DNA of 12,043 nt from Phycisphaerae bacterium (GTDB lineage Bacteria > Planctomycetota > Phycisphaerae > Phycisphaerales > SM1A02). Position numbers and translations under genes: made by a program. The first letter of the stretch is position 1, and every line of letters begins with the position of its first letter. The notes under the pieces are model-generated. The model saw only the letters and a program-made list of their open reading frames with translations. It had not been told where the DNA came from and searched no databases. The stretch lies in contig NZFT01000073.1 of assembly GCA_002690755.1 (NCBI GenBank), forward strand, positions 21,592 to 33,634, written 5' to 3'. Positions 1 through 7,074 of the stretch are shown here, one piece after another.

Positions 1-131
1 CTTCGGGGGTGGATTCTCGATGATGCGGCGGCCGCGCTCCGCCGAATTGGAACGCCTCGGATCGGCGCGGTGGAACCGACCGGGCTCGGAAACGATGACG
101 GGGCCCGGTAGCATGCTCTCACGGAGGTCCC
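1..131. other. upstream non-coding stretch at window edge
   Basis: No convincing gene is seen here. It is GC-rich and lies directly upstream of the membrane-protein gene at 132. The only strong signal is a GGAGG ribosome-binding sequence at 123-127. A TAGCAT at 108-113 could pass as a poor -10 box, but no matching -35 box is visible, so no promoter is claimed. The 3' end of an upstream gene could lie in the first bases, but the window edge prevents a decision. A plus-strand open frame starting near position 20 runs into the next gene in another frame and looks like a shadow of it. Confidence 0.4.
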
Positions 132-1460
132 GTGCAAGACGAACCCGACGACTACATCGTGCGATTCATGGAGCCCCCGACCGGCTCGCTCGCGACGCTC
201 GGCGCGGATGCGAGATTGGTGGCCACGGGCGTCTTCGCCGCGATGCGGCCGGAGCGACTGTTGCTCGGGGCACTCGTTCTGCTTCTGTTCTTTCTCGCGG
301 GGTCGCTGGGGGATGCCTCCTCGCCGACCTCGATGCCTCCCGTCGGTGCGATCGCGACCGATCCGACGCTTTCCGACCTGTTCCGGGAGCACGTGGAGGA
401 ATTCGAGCGTCCCCACGGGTGGGAGACCCCGGGCGTCGACGGCTTCGAGGTGCAAGCGGCCTTCGCGACGGCCGATCCCGAGGTCCGTTCCATCGTGGAA
501 CGACTTCGACGAAGGGGGACGTTCGAGAGTTTCACCAGTGACCTGCGGGGTGGTCTCGGTCGGCTTGCGACCGGCGTGGTTCATCTCGATCCATCGGCGG
601 TCGTCGCCGGCGTGGACGAAGCGATCTTCGCGAACCTCGCGAGAATCTGGACGCATGACCGCGGTTTTCTCGTCGTCTTCGGAATGCTGTTCCTTCTCCT
701 GATCTCGATGTTCGGCGGGGCCATCGCGCGGCTGGATGCCGAGCGTTTCGGTCGCGACCGGGACGTCCCGGCCTTCACGGTCATCCGCTGGACGATCCGC
801 GACCTCCGCCGATTGTGGGGTGCGACGCTGCTTCCTCCGGTGCTCGCGATCATCCTCCTGATACCCGCATTCGTGCTCGGATTGGTGGCCCTCATCCCGG
901 GCGTCGACGTGCTGGTCGCGATCGGGTGGATCGCCGCGCTGGTGTTCGCGTTCGCGGCGGCGCTGGTGTTGACCGCCTGGATCGTCTCGCTGCCGATCCT
1001 CTCCGCCGCGGCGGCTTGCGAATCCGGGGATCCCTCCGAGATCGTCGTTCGGACCGCCGGCCTGATCCGCATGCGGCCCGGGCGTTTTCTGGTCCTGATC
1101 GGGACGGCGGTGGTCACCGGCGTGGTCGGCTGGCTGCTGGTCTCCGGCGTCGCCACGATCACGCTCGAAGGCGCTCGCGCCGCGGGCGGCTTCTTCGGTG
1201 GGCCGACGGGAATCGCCGACGGGACCGCGTGGCCCTCGCTCGACGCCGTACCCGTGGTCACCGAGTCGACGACGACGGGGACCCGATGGCTCGCGGTGGG
1301 CATCCTCGACGGCTGGCGGTCGGTCGTGACCCTGGTCGCGATGGGCTGGTTGATCGCCTTCTGCATGGTGTCCGGGACTCGGACCTACCTGCTCCTGCGA
1401 CGGTCGGTCGAATCGCTTCGACTCGACGAACTTGGATCGCCGGGGCCCGAATCCGACTGA
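132..1460 (+). CDS. polytopic membrane protein of unknown function
   Basis: The product is a 442-residue predicted inner-membrane protein that I cannot name. Hydrophobic segments lie at about residues 43-60, 177-200, 233-255, 262-290 (probably one or two spans), 318-343 and 393-416. A hydrophilic loop of roughly 115 residues separates the first two. After the second span comes GGAIARLDAERFGRD, and near the C-terminus GTRTYLLLRRSVES. From memory, a similar motif after a transmembrane segment (GAI.R.AALQFARD) occurs in uncharacterised planctomycete membrane proteins, which is weak support for lineage and family. No catalytic motif or transporter signature was seen. The start is GTG at 132, chosen because GGAGG lies 4 bases upstream. 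That spacing is short, and the in-frame ATG at 168 is an alternative. The stop is followed after 50 bp by a same-strand gene, so the two may be cotranscribed. Confidence 0.82.
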   Translation: MQDEPDDYIVRFMEPPTGSLATLGADARLVATGVFAAMRPERLLLGALVLLLFFLAGSLGDASSPTSMPPVGAIATDPTLSDLFREHVEEFERPHGWETPGVDGFEVQAAFATADPEVRSIVERLRRRGTFESFTSDLRGGLGRLATGVVHLDPSAVVAGVDEAIFANLARIWTHDRGFLVVFGMLFLLLISMFGGAIARLDAERFGRDRDVPAFTVIRWTIRDLRRLWGATLLPPVLAIILLIPAFVLGLVALIPGVDVLVAIGWIAALVFAFAAALVLTAWIVSLPILSAAAACESGDPSEIVVRTAGLIRMRPGRFLVLIGTAVVTGVVGWLLVSGVATITLEGARAAGGFFGGPTGIADGTAWPSLDAVPVVTESTTTGTRWLAVGILDGWRSVVTLVAMGWLIAFCMVSGTRTYLLLRRSVESLRLDELGSPGPESD

Positions 1461-1510
1461 GACGGGGCGCCTTCGGACCGGCCACCCGGGACTCCGGAAT
1501 CACCACGAAC

Positions 1511-2170
1511 ATGACCGACCCGGAAGGTCATCCTCGCCATCGAACGGATCGGCGGATCCTCGACGACGACCTCGCCCGGTCGACGGCCGCCGAGATCCAC
1601 GCCGGTCGGTATCCGGACGCGGCGTCGGCGATGCGGGCCCGTGACGTGCCATCGAGACTGCGGGGCCTGATCCGCAGGCATCTGGAAGCGATGCGGTCGG
1701 CCGCGATGGGGGAATCCGGTCTCCGCCGATGGCGAGCCGACCGGCTTCGCGTCGCGCTCGATCTGCTGGAGGCGATGGATCTTCAAGAGGAACGCTTCGC
1801 GGACGATCGAAACGTCTTTCTCGGCAGTCGGCTCGCCGGCCGTGCGGCGTTGGGGCGGATCGATCCGGAGGATCGGTTGCACCTTCGTCACCACGGTGAT
1901 CGAGGGATTCGCGAGATCGCCGGGGAACTGGAGGCGATCGGAGTGGAACCGGTTCGACTCGGTTCCTCGCGCTCGCGATTCGGCACGCTGGAGACGATCG
2001 AGGGTGTGCTCGAGGGGGTCGAGTTCCGCATTCGCCGGTGTCCGCCGAATCAGGTCGCGATCGACACCGGTGATCTCGTGGACGGCGGCGACGTTCCGCT
2101 CGTGGATGCCGCGGGGCTCGCCCTGATCATCGATCGGCTGGAGGCGGCGGCGGACGACGGGTCGCTTTAG
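1511..2170 (+). CDS. hypothetical soluble protein, 219 aa
   Basis: I do not recognise this protein. It is hydrophilic and rich in Arg, Asp and Glu, with no signal peptide or membrane segment, so it is probably cytoplasmic. The N-terminal two-thirds looks helical (for example RGLIRRHLEAMRSAA and LRVALDLLEAMDLQEERF). The C-terminal third reads as alternating strands (VEFRIRRCPPNQVAID), followed by a final helix. No known domain or catalytic motif was identified. The ATG at 1511 was chosen because the frame upstream runs inside the preceding membrane-protein gene. No good Shine-Dalgarno sequence precedes it, so the start is less certain than the frame. Codon use (G/C at third positions) matches the neighbours. 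It follows the membrane-protein gene by 50 bp on the same strand, and its stop TAG (2168-2170) overlaps the stop of the convergent dehydrogenase gene. Confidence 0.72.
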   Translation: MTDPEGHPRHRTDRRILDDDLARSTAAEIHAGRYPDAASAMRARDVPSRLRGLIRRHLEAMRSAAMGESGLRRWRADRLRVALDLLEAMDLQEERFADDRNVFLGSRLAGRAALGRIDPEDRLHLRHHGDRGIREIAGELEAIGVEPVRLGSSRSRFGTLETIEGVLEGVEFRIRRCPPNQVAIDTGDLVDGGDVPLVDAAGLALIIDRLEAAADDGSL

Positions 2171-3126
2171 CCATCGAGCCGGCGGAGGACCTCGACCAGC
2201 GCTTCCGCGCGGTGGATCTCGATCTCGGGTTCGCCGAGTCCGCCACCGACGTGCGGCGTCATCACCACGTTGTCGAGGTCCCGGAACGGTCGATCGGCGG
2301 GGGGCCAGTCGGCGCGGTGCTCGACGGTCGTGGGGACCCGCCACCAGACGTCGAGGCCGGCGGCGAAGAGCCGGCCGTCGGCGAGCCGATCGAACAGGGC
2401 GTCTTGATCGATGAGCCTGGCCCGGCCCACGTTCACGACGATGCCGTCGACCAGGGCGTCGAGCACGGCGCCGTCCACCACCCCTTCGGTCTCGGGGCCG
2501 AGCGGGATCGCGACCACCAGCACCTGCCGGCCATCGAGTCGGGCCACGAGGTCGGAGGCGGCCCAGCGGCCGCCGGCCGGTGGTCGGCCGATTCGATCGA
2601 CGGTCATGCCCAGCCCTTCGAGGGCCCGGGCGACCCGCCCGCCGATCGCGCCTCGGCCCAGGACGGCGGCCCGGCCACCTTCCAGCCGGCGGGCCGGTCG
2701 GGGTTCGTATCGCGGACGCCAGTCGTCGGTTCGAAGCAGGGGATCGAGCCGGGCGATTCCCCGGGCCGCGGCCAGGAGCAGGCCCACCCCGGTTTCGGCC
2801 GCGCTCGCGGCGTTGTGGTGGAGGTTGTGAATGGTCACGTCGCGTCGGCCGGACGCCGCGAGAGTCGCCTCCAGACCGGCGGGAATGCCCGCCCAGGGAA
2901 CGATCAGATGTCGGAGCGTCGATCGCGCCGCGAGCATCTCGGCCGTGATTTCGCTGCCCACCAGGACTTCGCACGACGCGGGCATGGCATCCACCGGGCC
3001 CCGGGTGAGGGCGGCGAGGCCCGCGCACCTTGCCGTCATCGCGTCGAGAAAGGGATCGTGCCCCGCGCGGACCTCGGGCGTGAGGGAGGCCGGGTCACCG
3101 TGGGTGGCGAGATGCACCTGAAGCAT
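2167..3126 (-). CDS. D-2-hydroxyacid dehydrogenase family protein
   Basis: The 319-residue product has the layout of NAD(P)-dependent D-isomer-specific 2-hydroxyacid dehydrogenases, which reduce 2-keto acids or oxidise D-2-hydroxy acids in the cytoplasm. Visible motifs are NLHHNAASAAETG (101-113), matching the usual N..G.NA..VAE segment; the Rossmann motif GRGAIG (157-162); NVGRARLID (232-240), which holds the expected catalytic Arg235; and TPHVGG (290-295), which holds the catalytic His292. The catalytic Glu normally found in DVFE.EP is not at its place: the sequence is DVWWRVP (259-265). Strand two of the Rossmann fold ends in DRIGR rather than in a clear acidic residue, so cofactor preference is open. 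The substrate cannot be told. The length is normal for the family. The ATG at 3126 lies 18 bp after the stop of the S1 gene, with an AGGA about 10 nt upstream, so both are probably one transcript. The stop TAA overlaps the stop of the convergent gene. Confidence 0.85.
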   Translation of the reverse strand: MLQVHLATHGDPASLTPEVRAGHDPFLDAMTARCAGLAALTRGPVDAMPASCEVLVGSEITAEMLAARSTLRHLIVPWAGIPAGLEATLAASGRRDVTIHNLHHNAASAAETGVGLLLAAARGIARLDPLLRTDDWRPRYEPRPARRLEGGRAAVLGRGAIGGRVARALEGLGMTVDRIGRPPAGGRWAASDLVARLDGRQVLVVAIPLGPETEGVVDGAVLDALVDGIVVNVGRARLIDQDALFDRLADGRLFAAGLDVWWRVPTTVEHRADWPPADRPFRDLDNVVMTPHVGGGLGEPEIEIHRAEALVEVLRRLDG

Positions 3127-3144
3127 CGGGGACGGGTCCTGGGA

Positions 3145-4581
3145 TCAGCCGAGGCCGCCCTTGAGATCGCCGCTGAAGCGCGCTCGCAGCTTCCGCATCT
3201 CCGGGTCTTCGGCACGTTCGACGTCCCCGCCCCCGTCACGACCACCGCGACCCGACGCCGCGGGTCTCGCCTCGAGGGCCTTCTTGGACAGGCTCACGCG
3301 TCCCTTGTCGGAGTCGATCGAGAGAATCTTGACCTGGATCACTTCGCCGGCCTGCAGCACCGAATCGACGCGGTCGATCCGCTTGTGGCTGATCTCCGAG
3401 ATGTGAAGAAGGCCTTCGACCCCGTCGGCGATCTCCACGAAAGCGCCGAAATCAGTGGTCTTGCGGACCGTGCCGCTCACCGTGGCGCCGGTTTCGAGCG
3501 AATTCATCAGTCCCGCCCGGGGATCCGCGACCACGGCCTTGCGGCTGAGACCGATCTTGGGCTGGTCGCCCGAGGTGTCGATCTTCGTGATCACCACTTC
3601 GAACTCGTCGCCGAGCTTCACGTGGTCGCCCGGATCCCGGACCCGGTCGTGCGAGAGTTCGCTCACGTGGATGAGACCGTCGACCCCGCCGAGGTCGGCG
3701 AAGACGCCGTAGGCCTGGATGCTGGTCACCACGACGGTGCGCCGCTGGCCGGGCTCGAGCGAGGCGAGGATGGTCTCCCGGTTCTTCGCCCGCTCCTCCT
3801 CGATCACCGCGCGTCGGCTGAGGACGAGTCGGCCGCGCTTGCGGTCGAGCTGGGTGACTCGGCAGGTCACTCGTTCGTTGAGCATCACCGAGATGTCGGG
3901 GATGTGGCGGATGTCGATCTGGCCGGCGGGCATGAATCCGGTGTGCTTGGCGATTTCGACTTCGAGGCCGCCCTTGTTCACGCCGACCACGTTGCCTTCG
4001 ACGGTCTGGCCGACTTCGAGGTTGCCCCAGTCCGCCTTCTGGACCACGCCGGGAACGCTGAGCACGTAGAGGCCTTCGGAGTCGAGTCGCTCGACGATGA
4101 ACTCCGCGGAGGTGCCTTCCTCCGGGGCCGTCTTGAACTGCGAAAGGGGGCAGACCCCTTGCTTCTTGGGGCCGAATTCGACGAGGACATCGCCGTTTCG
4201 GATCGACACGATGTGTCCGCTGCGGGTCCGGCGGCCACCCTCGAGCTTGATGCGACTGCCGATTTCCGGCGTCTCCTCGGCGGCGAGGGCCATGAGATCG
4301 ACGCCGGCGAGCGCGGCATCGATCTCCGAGGCGAGATTGTCGGTGGTCGCGACCGGTTCCGGCTCGGTGGCGGGGGTCGCCGAGGAGTCGGACTTCGAGA
4401 TCGGCGTTTCCGGAGCCGGGTTGTCTCCGATCGCCGCCCGAAGTTCCGCATCCATCGCGGTCGCTTCGGCGTTCGCCGGCGAATCCTCGTCGGTCGGCAC
4501 GGGCGGGGTGTCGTCCGTGGGGGTCGGAGCGTGGATCGGGCGGTCGGTCGGATCGGGGGGGGTTGAGTCGTCGGTGTGCAT
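3145..4581 (-). CDS. rpsA: S1 RNA-binding domain protein (ribosomal protein S1-like)
   Basis: The 478-residue product has four S1-type OB folds at about residues 108-178, 190-257, 278-347 and 364-434. The last two are canonical (YGVFADLGGVDGLIHVSELS and FGAFVEIADGVEGLLHISE). The second contains VNKGGLEVEI and GFMPAGQID, typical of ribosomal protein S1. The first is divergent. A long N-terminal extension of about 105 residues, rich in Pro, Asp and Thr, looks disordered, and the C-terminal 40 residues are Gly/Arg-rich. In the S1 family such proteins bind mRNA on the 30S subunit or act as general RNA-binding factors. Four repeats, not the six of E. coli S1, fits the shorter forms in several phyla, so the symbol is tentative. 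The start is ATG at 4581; ATG at 4590 (adding MTR) is equally possible, and neither has a strong Shine-Dalgarno. The frame stays open further upstream, but that part reads like non-coding sequence. The dehydrogenase gene follows after 18 bp. Confidence 0.88.
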   Translation of the reverse strand: MHTDDSTPPDPTDRPIHAPTPTDDTPPVPTDEDSPANAEATAMDAELRAAIGDNPAPETPISKSDSSATPATEPEPVATTDNLASEIDAALAGVDLMALAAEETPEIGSRIKLEGGRRTRSGHIVSIRNGDVLVEFGPKKQGVCPLSQFKTAPEEGTSAEFIVERLDSEGLYVLSVPGVVQKADWGNLEVGQTVEGNVVGVNKGGLEVEIAKHTGFMPAGQIDIRHIPDISVMLNERVTCRVTQLDRKRGRLVLSRRAVIEEERAKNRETILASLEPGQRRTVVVTSIQAYGVFADLGGVDGLIHVSELSHDRVRDPGDHVKLGDEFEVVITKIDTSGDQPKIGLSRKAVVADPRAGLMNSLETGATVSGTVRKTTDFGAFVEIADGVEGLLHISEISHKRIDRVDSVLQAGEVIQVKILSIDSDKGRVSLSKKALEARPAASGRGGRDGGGDVERAEDPEMRKLRARFSGDLKGGLG

Positions 4582-4813
4582 TCGTGTCATTCCGGGGCGG
4601 ACAGCGTATCCGTTCGTCCAGCATACACCGAGAAATGGCCGGAACCGGGGTTCATCCTCGACTCGTATGGAACGTCGGTCGGATTCTCTTCTTCCCAACC
4701 ACCGAAGCGGTTTCAGCCGACCGAAAGGCGCCGCTCCGCTATAGTTTCTGTTTCGATCCGAGCCCCGCGTCGCGGGCGTTCGGCACCAGTGGATTTCCCA
4801 GAGAGGCGCGCGA
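4582..4813. promoter_or_regulatory. divergent intergenic region between S1 gene and pilM-like gene
   Basis: This 232-bp gap separates two divergent genes and must hold, or lie close to, promoters for both. On the plus strand TATAGT at 4740-4745 is a good -10 match, about 70 bp ahead of the pilM-like ATG, but no convincing -35 lies 16-18 bp upstream. On the minus strand TATGCT (plus positions 4620-4625) is a -10 candidate about 30-40 bp ahead of the S1 start, again without a good -35. A short inverted repeat CCCGC-GTC-GCGGG sits at 4764-4776 in the presumed 5' UTR of the pilM-like gene. Both promoter calls are tentative. Confidence 0.35.
4802..4806 (+). promoter_or_regulatory. ribosome-binding site of pilM-like gene
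   Basis: AGAGG lies 7 nt before the ATG at 4814. It fixes the start, which is also where the PilM-type N-terminus (WGIEVGSFAVKAIRL) begins. Confidence 0.65.
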
Positions 4814-6979
4814 ATGGCTGGAAGCAAGACAGCATGGGGCATCGAAGTCGGTTCTTTCGCGGTGAAGGCGATCCGGCTCGAAAGATCCGGTGATCAGATC
4901 ACGGTCTCCGATTTCGGCGAGTTCCCGCACAAGCGTCCGCTCAGCACGCCGGATCTCGATGTCGACGAGATGATTCGAATCACCCTCGGCACGCTTTCGA
5001 GCCAGAAGAATTTCGAAAAGGACCCGATCGTGATGAGCGTCGAAGGACGTTCCTCCCTTCCGCGGTTCGCGAAGCTTCCGCCCGTCGAAGAGAAGAAGAT
5101 CCCGGACATCATCCAGTTCGAGGCGGCGCAGCAGATTCCGTTCCCGATCGAGGAGGTCGAGTGGGATGCGAAGAAGTTCGTGTCCGAGGACTCCCCCGAG
5201 ACCGAGGTCGGGATCTTCGCGATCAAGAAGGACGTGCTCGACCATCGCCTCGCGATCTGGAGCGAGCATGGCCTCGAGCCCGGCACGGTCACGCTGGGAC
5301 CCGTCGCGATCTTCAATGCGGTGCATTTCGACCTCGCGGGCGGGCAGAACAAGCCGTTCGTGGTGTTGGACATCGGCACGAAGGCGAGTGACCTCGTCGT
5401 GGTGGACGGTGACAAGTGCTGGATCCGGACGTTCCCGATCGGCGGAAGTGATTTCACCGAGGCGATCATGGAAGCCTTCAAGCTGCCCTACGCCAAGGCG
5501 GAGAAGCTGAAGCAGGAATCGGCGAGCAGCAAGTACGCCAAGCAGATCATGCAGGCGATGCGGCCGGTCTTCGGCGATCTGCTTCAGGACGTGCAACGCT
5601 CGATCAGCCACTACGAGAACATGAATCGCGGGGTCAGGATCGAGAACGTGCTTGGTGTCGGCAGCACCTTCAAGATCCCGGGACTCCGGAAGTTCCTCGG
5701 CCAGCAGCTGAACCTGAACGTCGGCCGATTCGACGAATTCCGCCGGATCCAGGTGGAAGGCCGCATGGACGCCGATTTCGCGTCGCACGGCGTCAGCATG
5801 GCGACGGCCTACGGGCTCGCGCTGCAGGGACTCGGCGAGGCCGAGATCGACGTCAACCTCGCGCCGACGGAAGTGGTCCGCGATCTGACCTGGGCGTCGA
5901 AGACCAAGTGGTTCGTGGCCGCGGCGGGAATCGCCCTCGTCGCCAGCGGAATGATGTTCCTCAAGCCCTTCTCGGCCCAGACCTCGATGGGGGCGGAGTC
6001 GATCGCCGGTGCCAACGAGGTGGACTCCGTCGTCCGACTCGCCAAGAAGAACAAGGGTGATCTCGACCGGATCTCGGCGGACGCGAACATCGGCTTCTCG
6101 TCCACGAATCTCGAGCGTCTGCTCGATGATCGGGAGGTCTGGCCGCATCTGGTGACCGATGCGATGAACGCCGTCGCCTCGGCGGGGCCGCAGCCGGAAC
6201 TTCTCGGCAGCGACCTCGAGAAGATCAAGGCGATCCCCCCGGGGAAGCGGAATCTGGTCCTGCTCGAGGATTTCGGTGCGACCTACACGCCCTCCGAGGA
6301 CGGTCGATTCCTCGACGTCGAGATGCAGGTCGCGTTCAGCAACGACGACGAACGAGGCTTCATCAACGACACCATCGGCCGCTTCATCAACGATCTTGCG
6401 GCGTCAGGAACCCGGGACGGCGTGCCGTATGTCGTGGTTCCCGGTTCCTTCAGCTCCAATCCCGGCGACCTGCAGATCGTCAAGGTCACGGACACCGGCG
6501 AGAACGAGGTCAGCGGGGGCGCGTCCAGCTCCACTTCCCGGGCTTCGAACGCCGGCAAGAACACCGGCCGCGACAGCGGACGCGGTGGCAGCCGCGGCAC
6601 GGGTCGGGGCGGCCAGACCGGTGGTCCCACGGGGACCGGATTCGCGGCCGGCGGTGGTGCCGGGCAGCCCGGCAAGAAGAAGGCGGATCCCAGCAAGAAG
6701 GTCAATCCCGACGCCGATCCGACCGGCGGTGGCTTTGCGAGTTCCGGTGGTGGTTTCACCGGCGGCTCCCGGGGCGGATTCGGTGCGGGTAACCAGGATG
6801 GTGACACGGGGTTCGGCGGTACGGGCAGCCGTCGTCCGAACCAGCCGGTCGATGACAAGGTCGACTTCGTCGATCTCGCCACCGATGCGGCGATTCCCGG
6901 CGAACCGAGCCTCTACAGTCCCGGTGACGTGTTTCACATCGGGCGTGTGACCTTCCGCGTGAAGTTGAACGAAGGTTGA
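4814..6979 (+). CDS. pilM: PilM-type actin-like ATPase fused to PilN-like membrane half and Gly-rich tail
   Basis: The 721-residue product begins with a full PilM-like actin fold at about residues 7-340. It shows the phosphate-1 motif GIEVGSFAVKAIRL (9-22), the PilM-typical IPFPIEEVEWD (108-118), phosphate-2 VLDIGTKASDLVVV (184-197) and the adenosine motif GVGSTFKIPGL (281-291). Then comes DVNLAPTEV (346-354), which resembles the INLLP peptide that free PilN uses to dock on PilM, followed by one membrane span (366-383). The extracytoplasmic part has a folded stretch at about 395-560, a Gly/Ser/Arg-rich disordered region at about 567-672, and a short ordered tail that includes VFHIGRVTFRVKL. 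In type IV pili PilM is cytoplasmic and links the machine to the PilN/PilO inner-membrane platform; here both roles seem joined in one chain. PilM proteins are usually about 350 residues. Two further membrane-anchored genes follow. GspL of type II secretion has a similar cytoplasmic-actin/TM/periplasmic layout and is the main alternative reading. Confidence 0.87.
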   Translation: MAGSKTAWGIEVGSFAVKAIRLERSGDQITVSDFGEFPHKRPLSTPDLDVDEMIRITLGTLSSQKNFEKDPIVMSVEGRSSLPRFAKLPPVEEKKIPDIIQFEAAQQIPFPIEEVEWDAKKFVSEDSPETEVGIFAIKKDVLDHRLAIWSEHGLEPGTVTLGPVAIFNAVHFDLAGGQNKPFVVLDIGTKASDLVVVDGDKCWIRTFPIGGSDFTEAIMEAFKLPYAKAEKLKQESASSKYAKQIMQAMRPVFGDLLQDVQRSISHYENMNRGVRIENVLGVGSTFKIPGLRKFLGQQLNLNVGRFDEFRRIQVEGRMDADFASHGVSMATAYGLALQGLGEAEIDVNLAPTEVVRDLTWASKTKWFVAAAGIALVASGMMFLKPFSAQTSMGAESIAGANEVDSVVRLAKKNKGDLDRISADANIGFSSTNLERLLDDREVWPHLVTDAMNAVASAGPQPELLGSDLEKIKAIPPGKRNLVLLEDFGATYTPSEDGRFLDVEMQVAFSNDDERGFINDTIGRFINDLAASGTRDGVPYVVVPGSFSSNPGDLQIVKVTDTGENEVSGGASSSTSRASNAGKNTGRDSGRGGSRGTGRGGQTGGPTGTGFAAGGGAGQPGKKKADPSKKVNPDADPTGGGFASSGGGFTGGSRGGFGAGNQDGDTGFGGTGSRRPNQPVDDKVDFVDLATDAAIPGEPSLYSPGDVFHIGRVTFRVKLNEG

Positions 6980-7037
6980 ACCAGGAATGATCTCCGGCGG
7001 TCGCCGTACCGCCATTTTCGAGCGTCCCCAGTCGATT

Positions 7038-7055
7038 CACCGGTCGAATCCGGTG
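7038..7055 (+). repeat. small inverted repeat in the pilM to pilO-like gap
   Basis: CACCGG (7038-7043) and CCGGTG (7050-7055) form a 6-bp stem with a 6-nt loop in the 95-bp gap between the first two pilus genes. It lies just upstream of an AGAAAGG Shine-Dalgarno-like sequence (7058-7064) that serves the ATG at 7075. There is no following T-run, so it is not an intrinsic terminator. It could influence mRNA stability or translation, or mean nothing. Confidence 0.35.
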
Positions 7056-7074
7056 TTAGAAAGGCCAACTGCGA

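Noticed and set aside
1385..3028. 547-codon minus-strand frame, very rich in Arg, Gly and Pro
   Set aside because: It overlaps the dehydrogenase gene in another frame and the plus-strand 219-residue gene. The composition is that of out-of-frame high-GC DNA.
2212..4566. 784-codon plus-strand open frame opposite the S1 and dehydrogenase genes
   Set aside because: Its translation has no recognisable domain and is rich in Asp, Gly, Arg and His, as expected for the antisense shadow of high-GC genes. The minus-strand genes have clear S1 and dehydrogenase motifs.
4739..6148. 469-codon minus-strand open frame opposite the pilM-like gene
   Set aside because: It lies wholly opposite a frame with complete PilM motifs, and its composition is typical of a complement shadow.
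6512..6829. Gly-rich coding segment as a tandem DNA repeat or CRISPR-like array
   Set aside because: The repetition is loose at the amino-acid level. There are no regular units, no constant spacing and no spacers, so it is a low-complexity protein linker.
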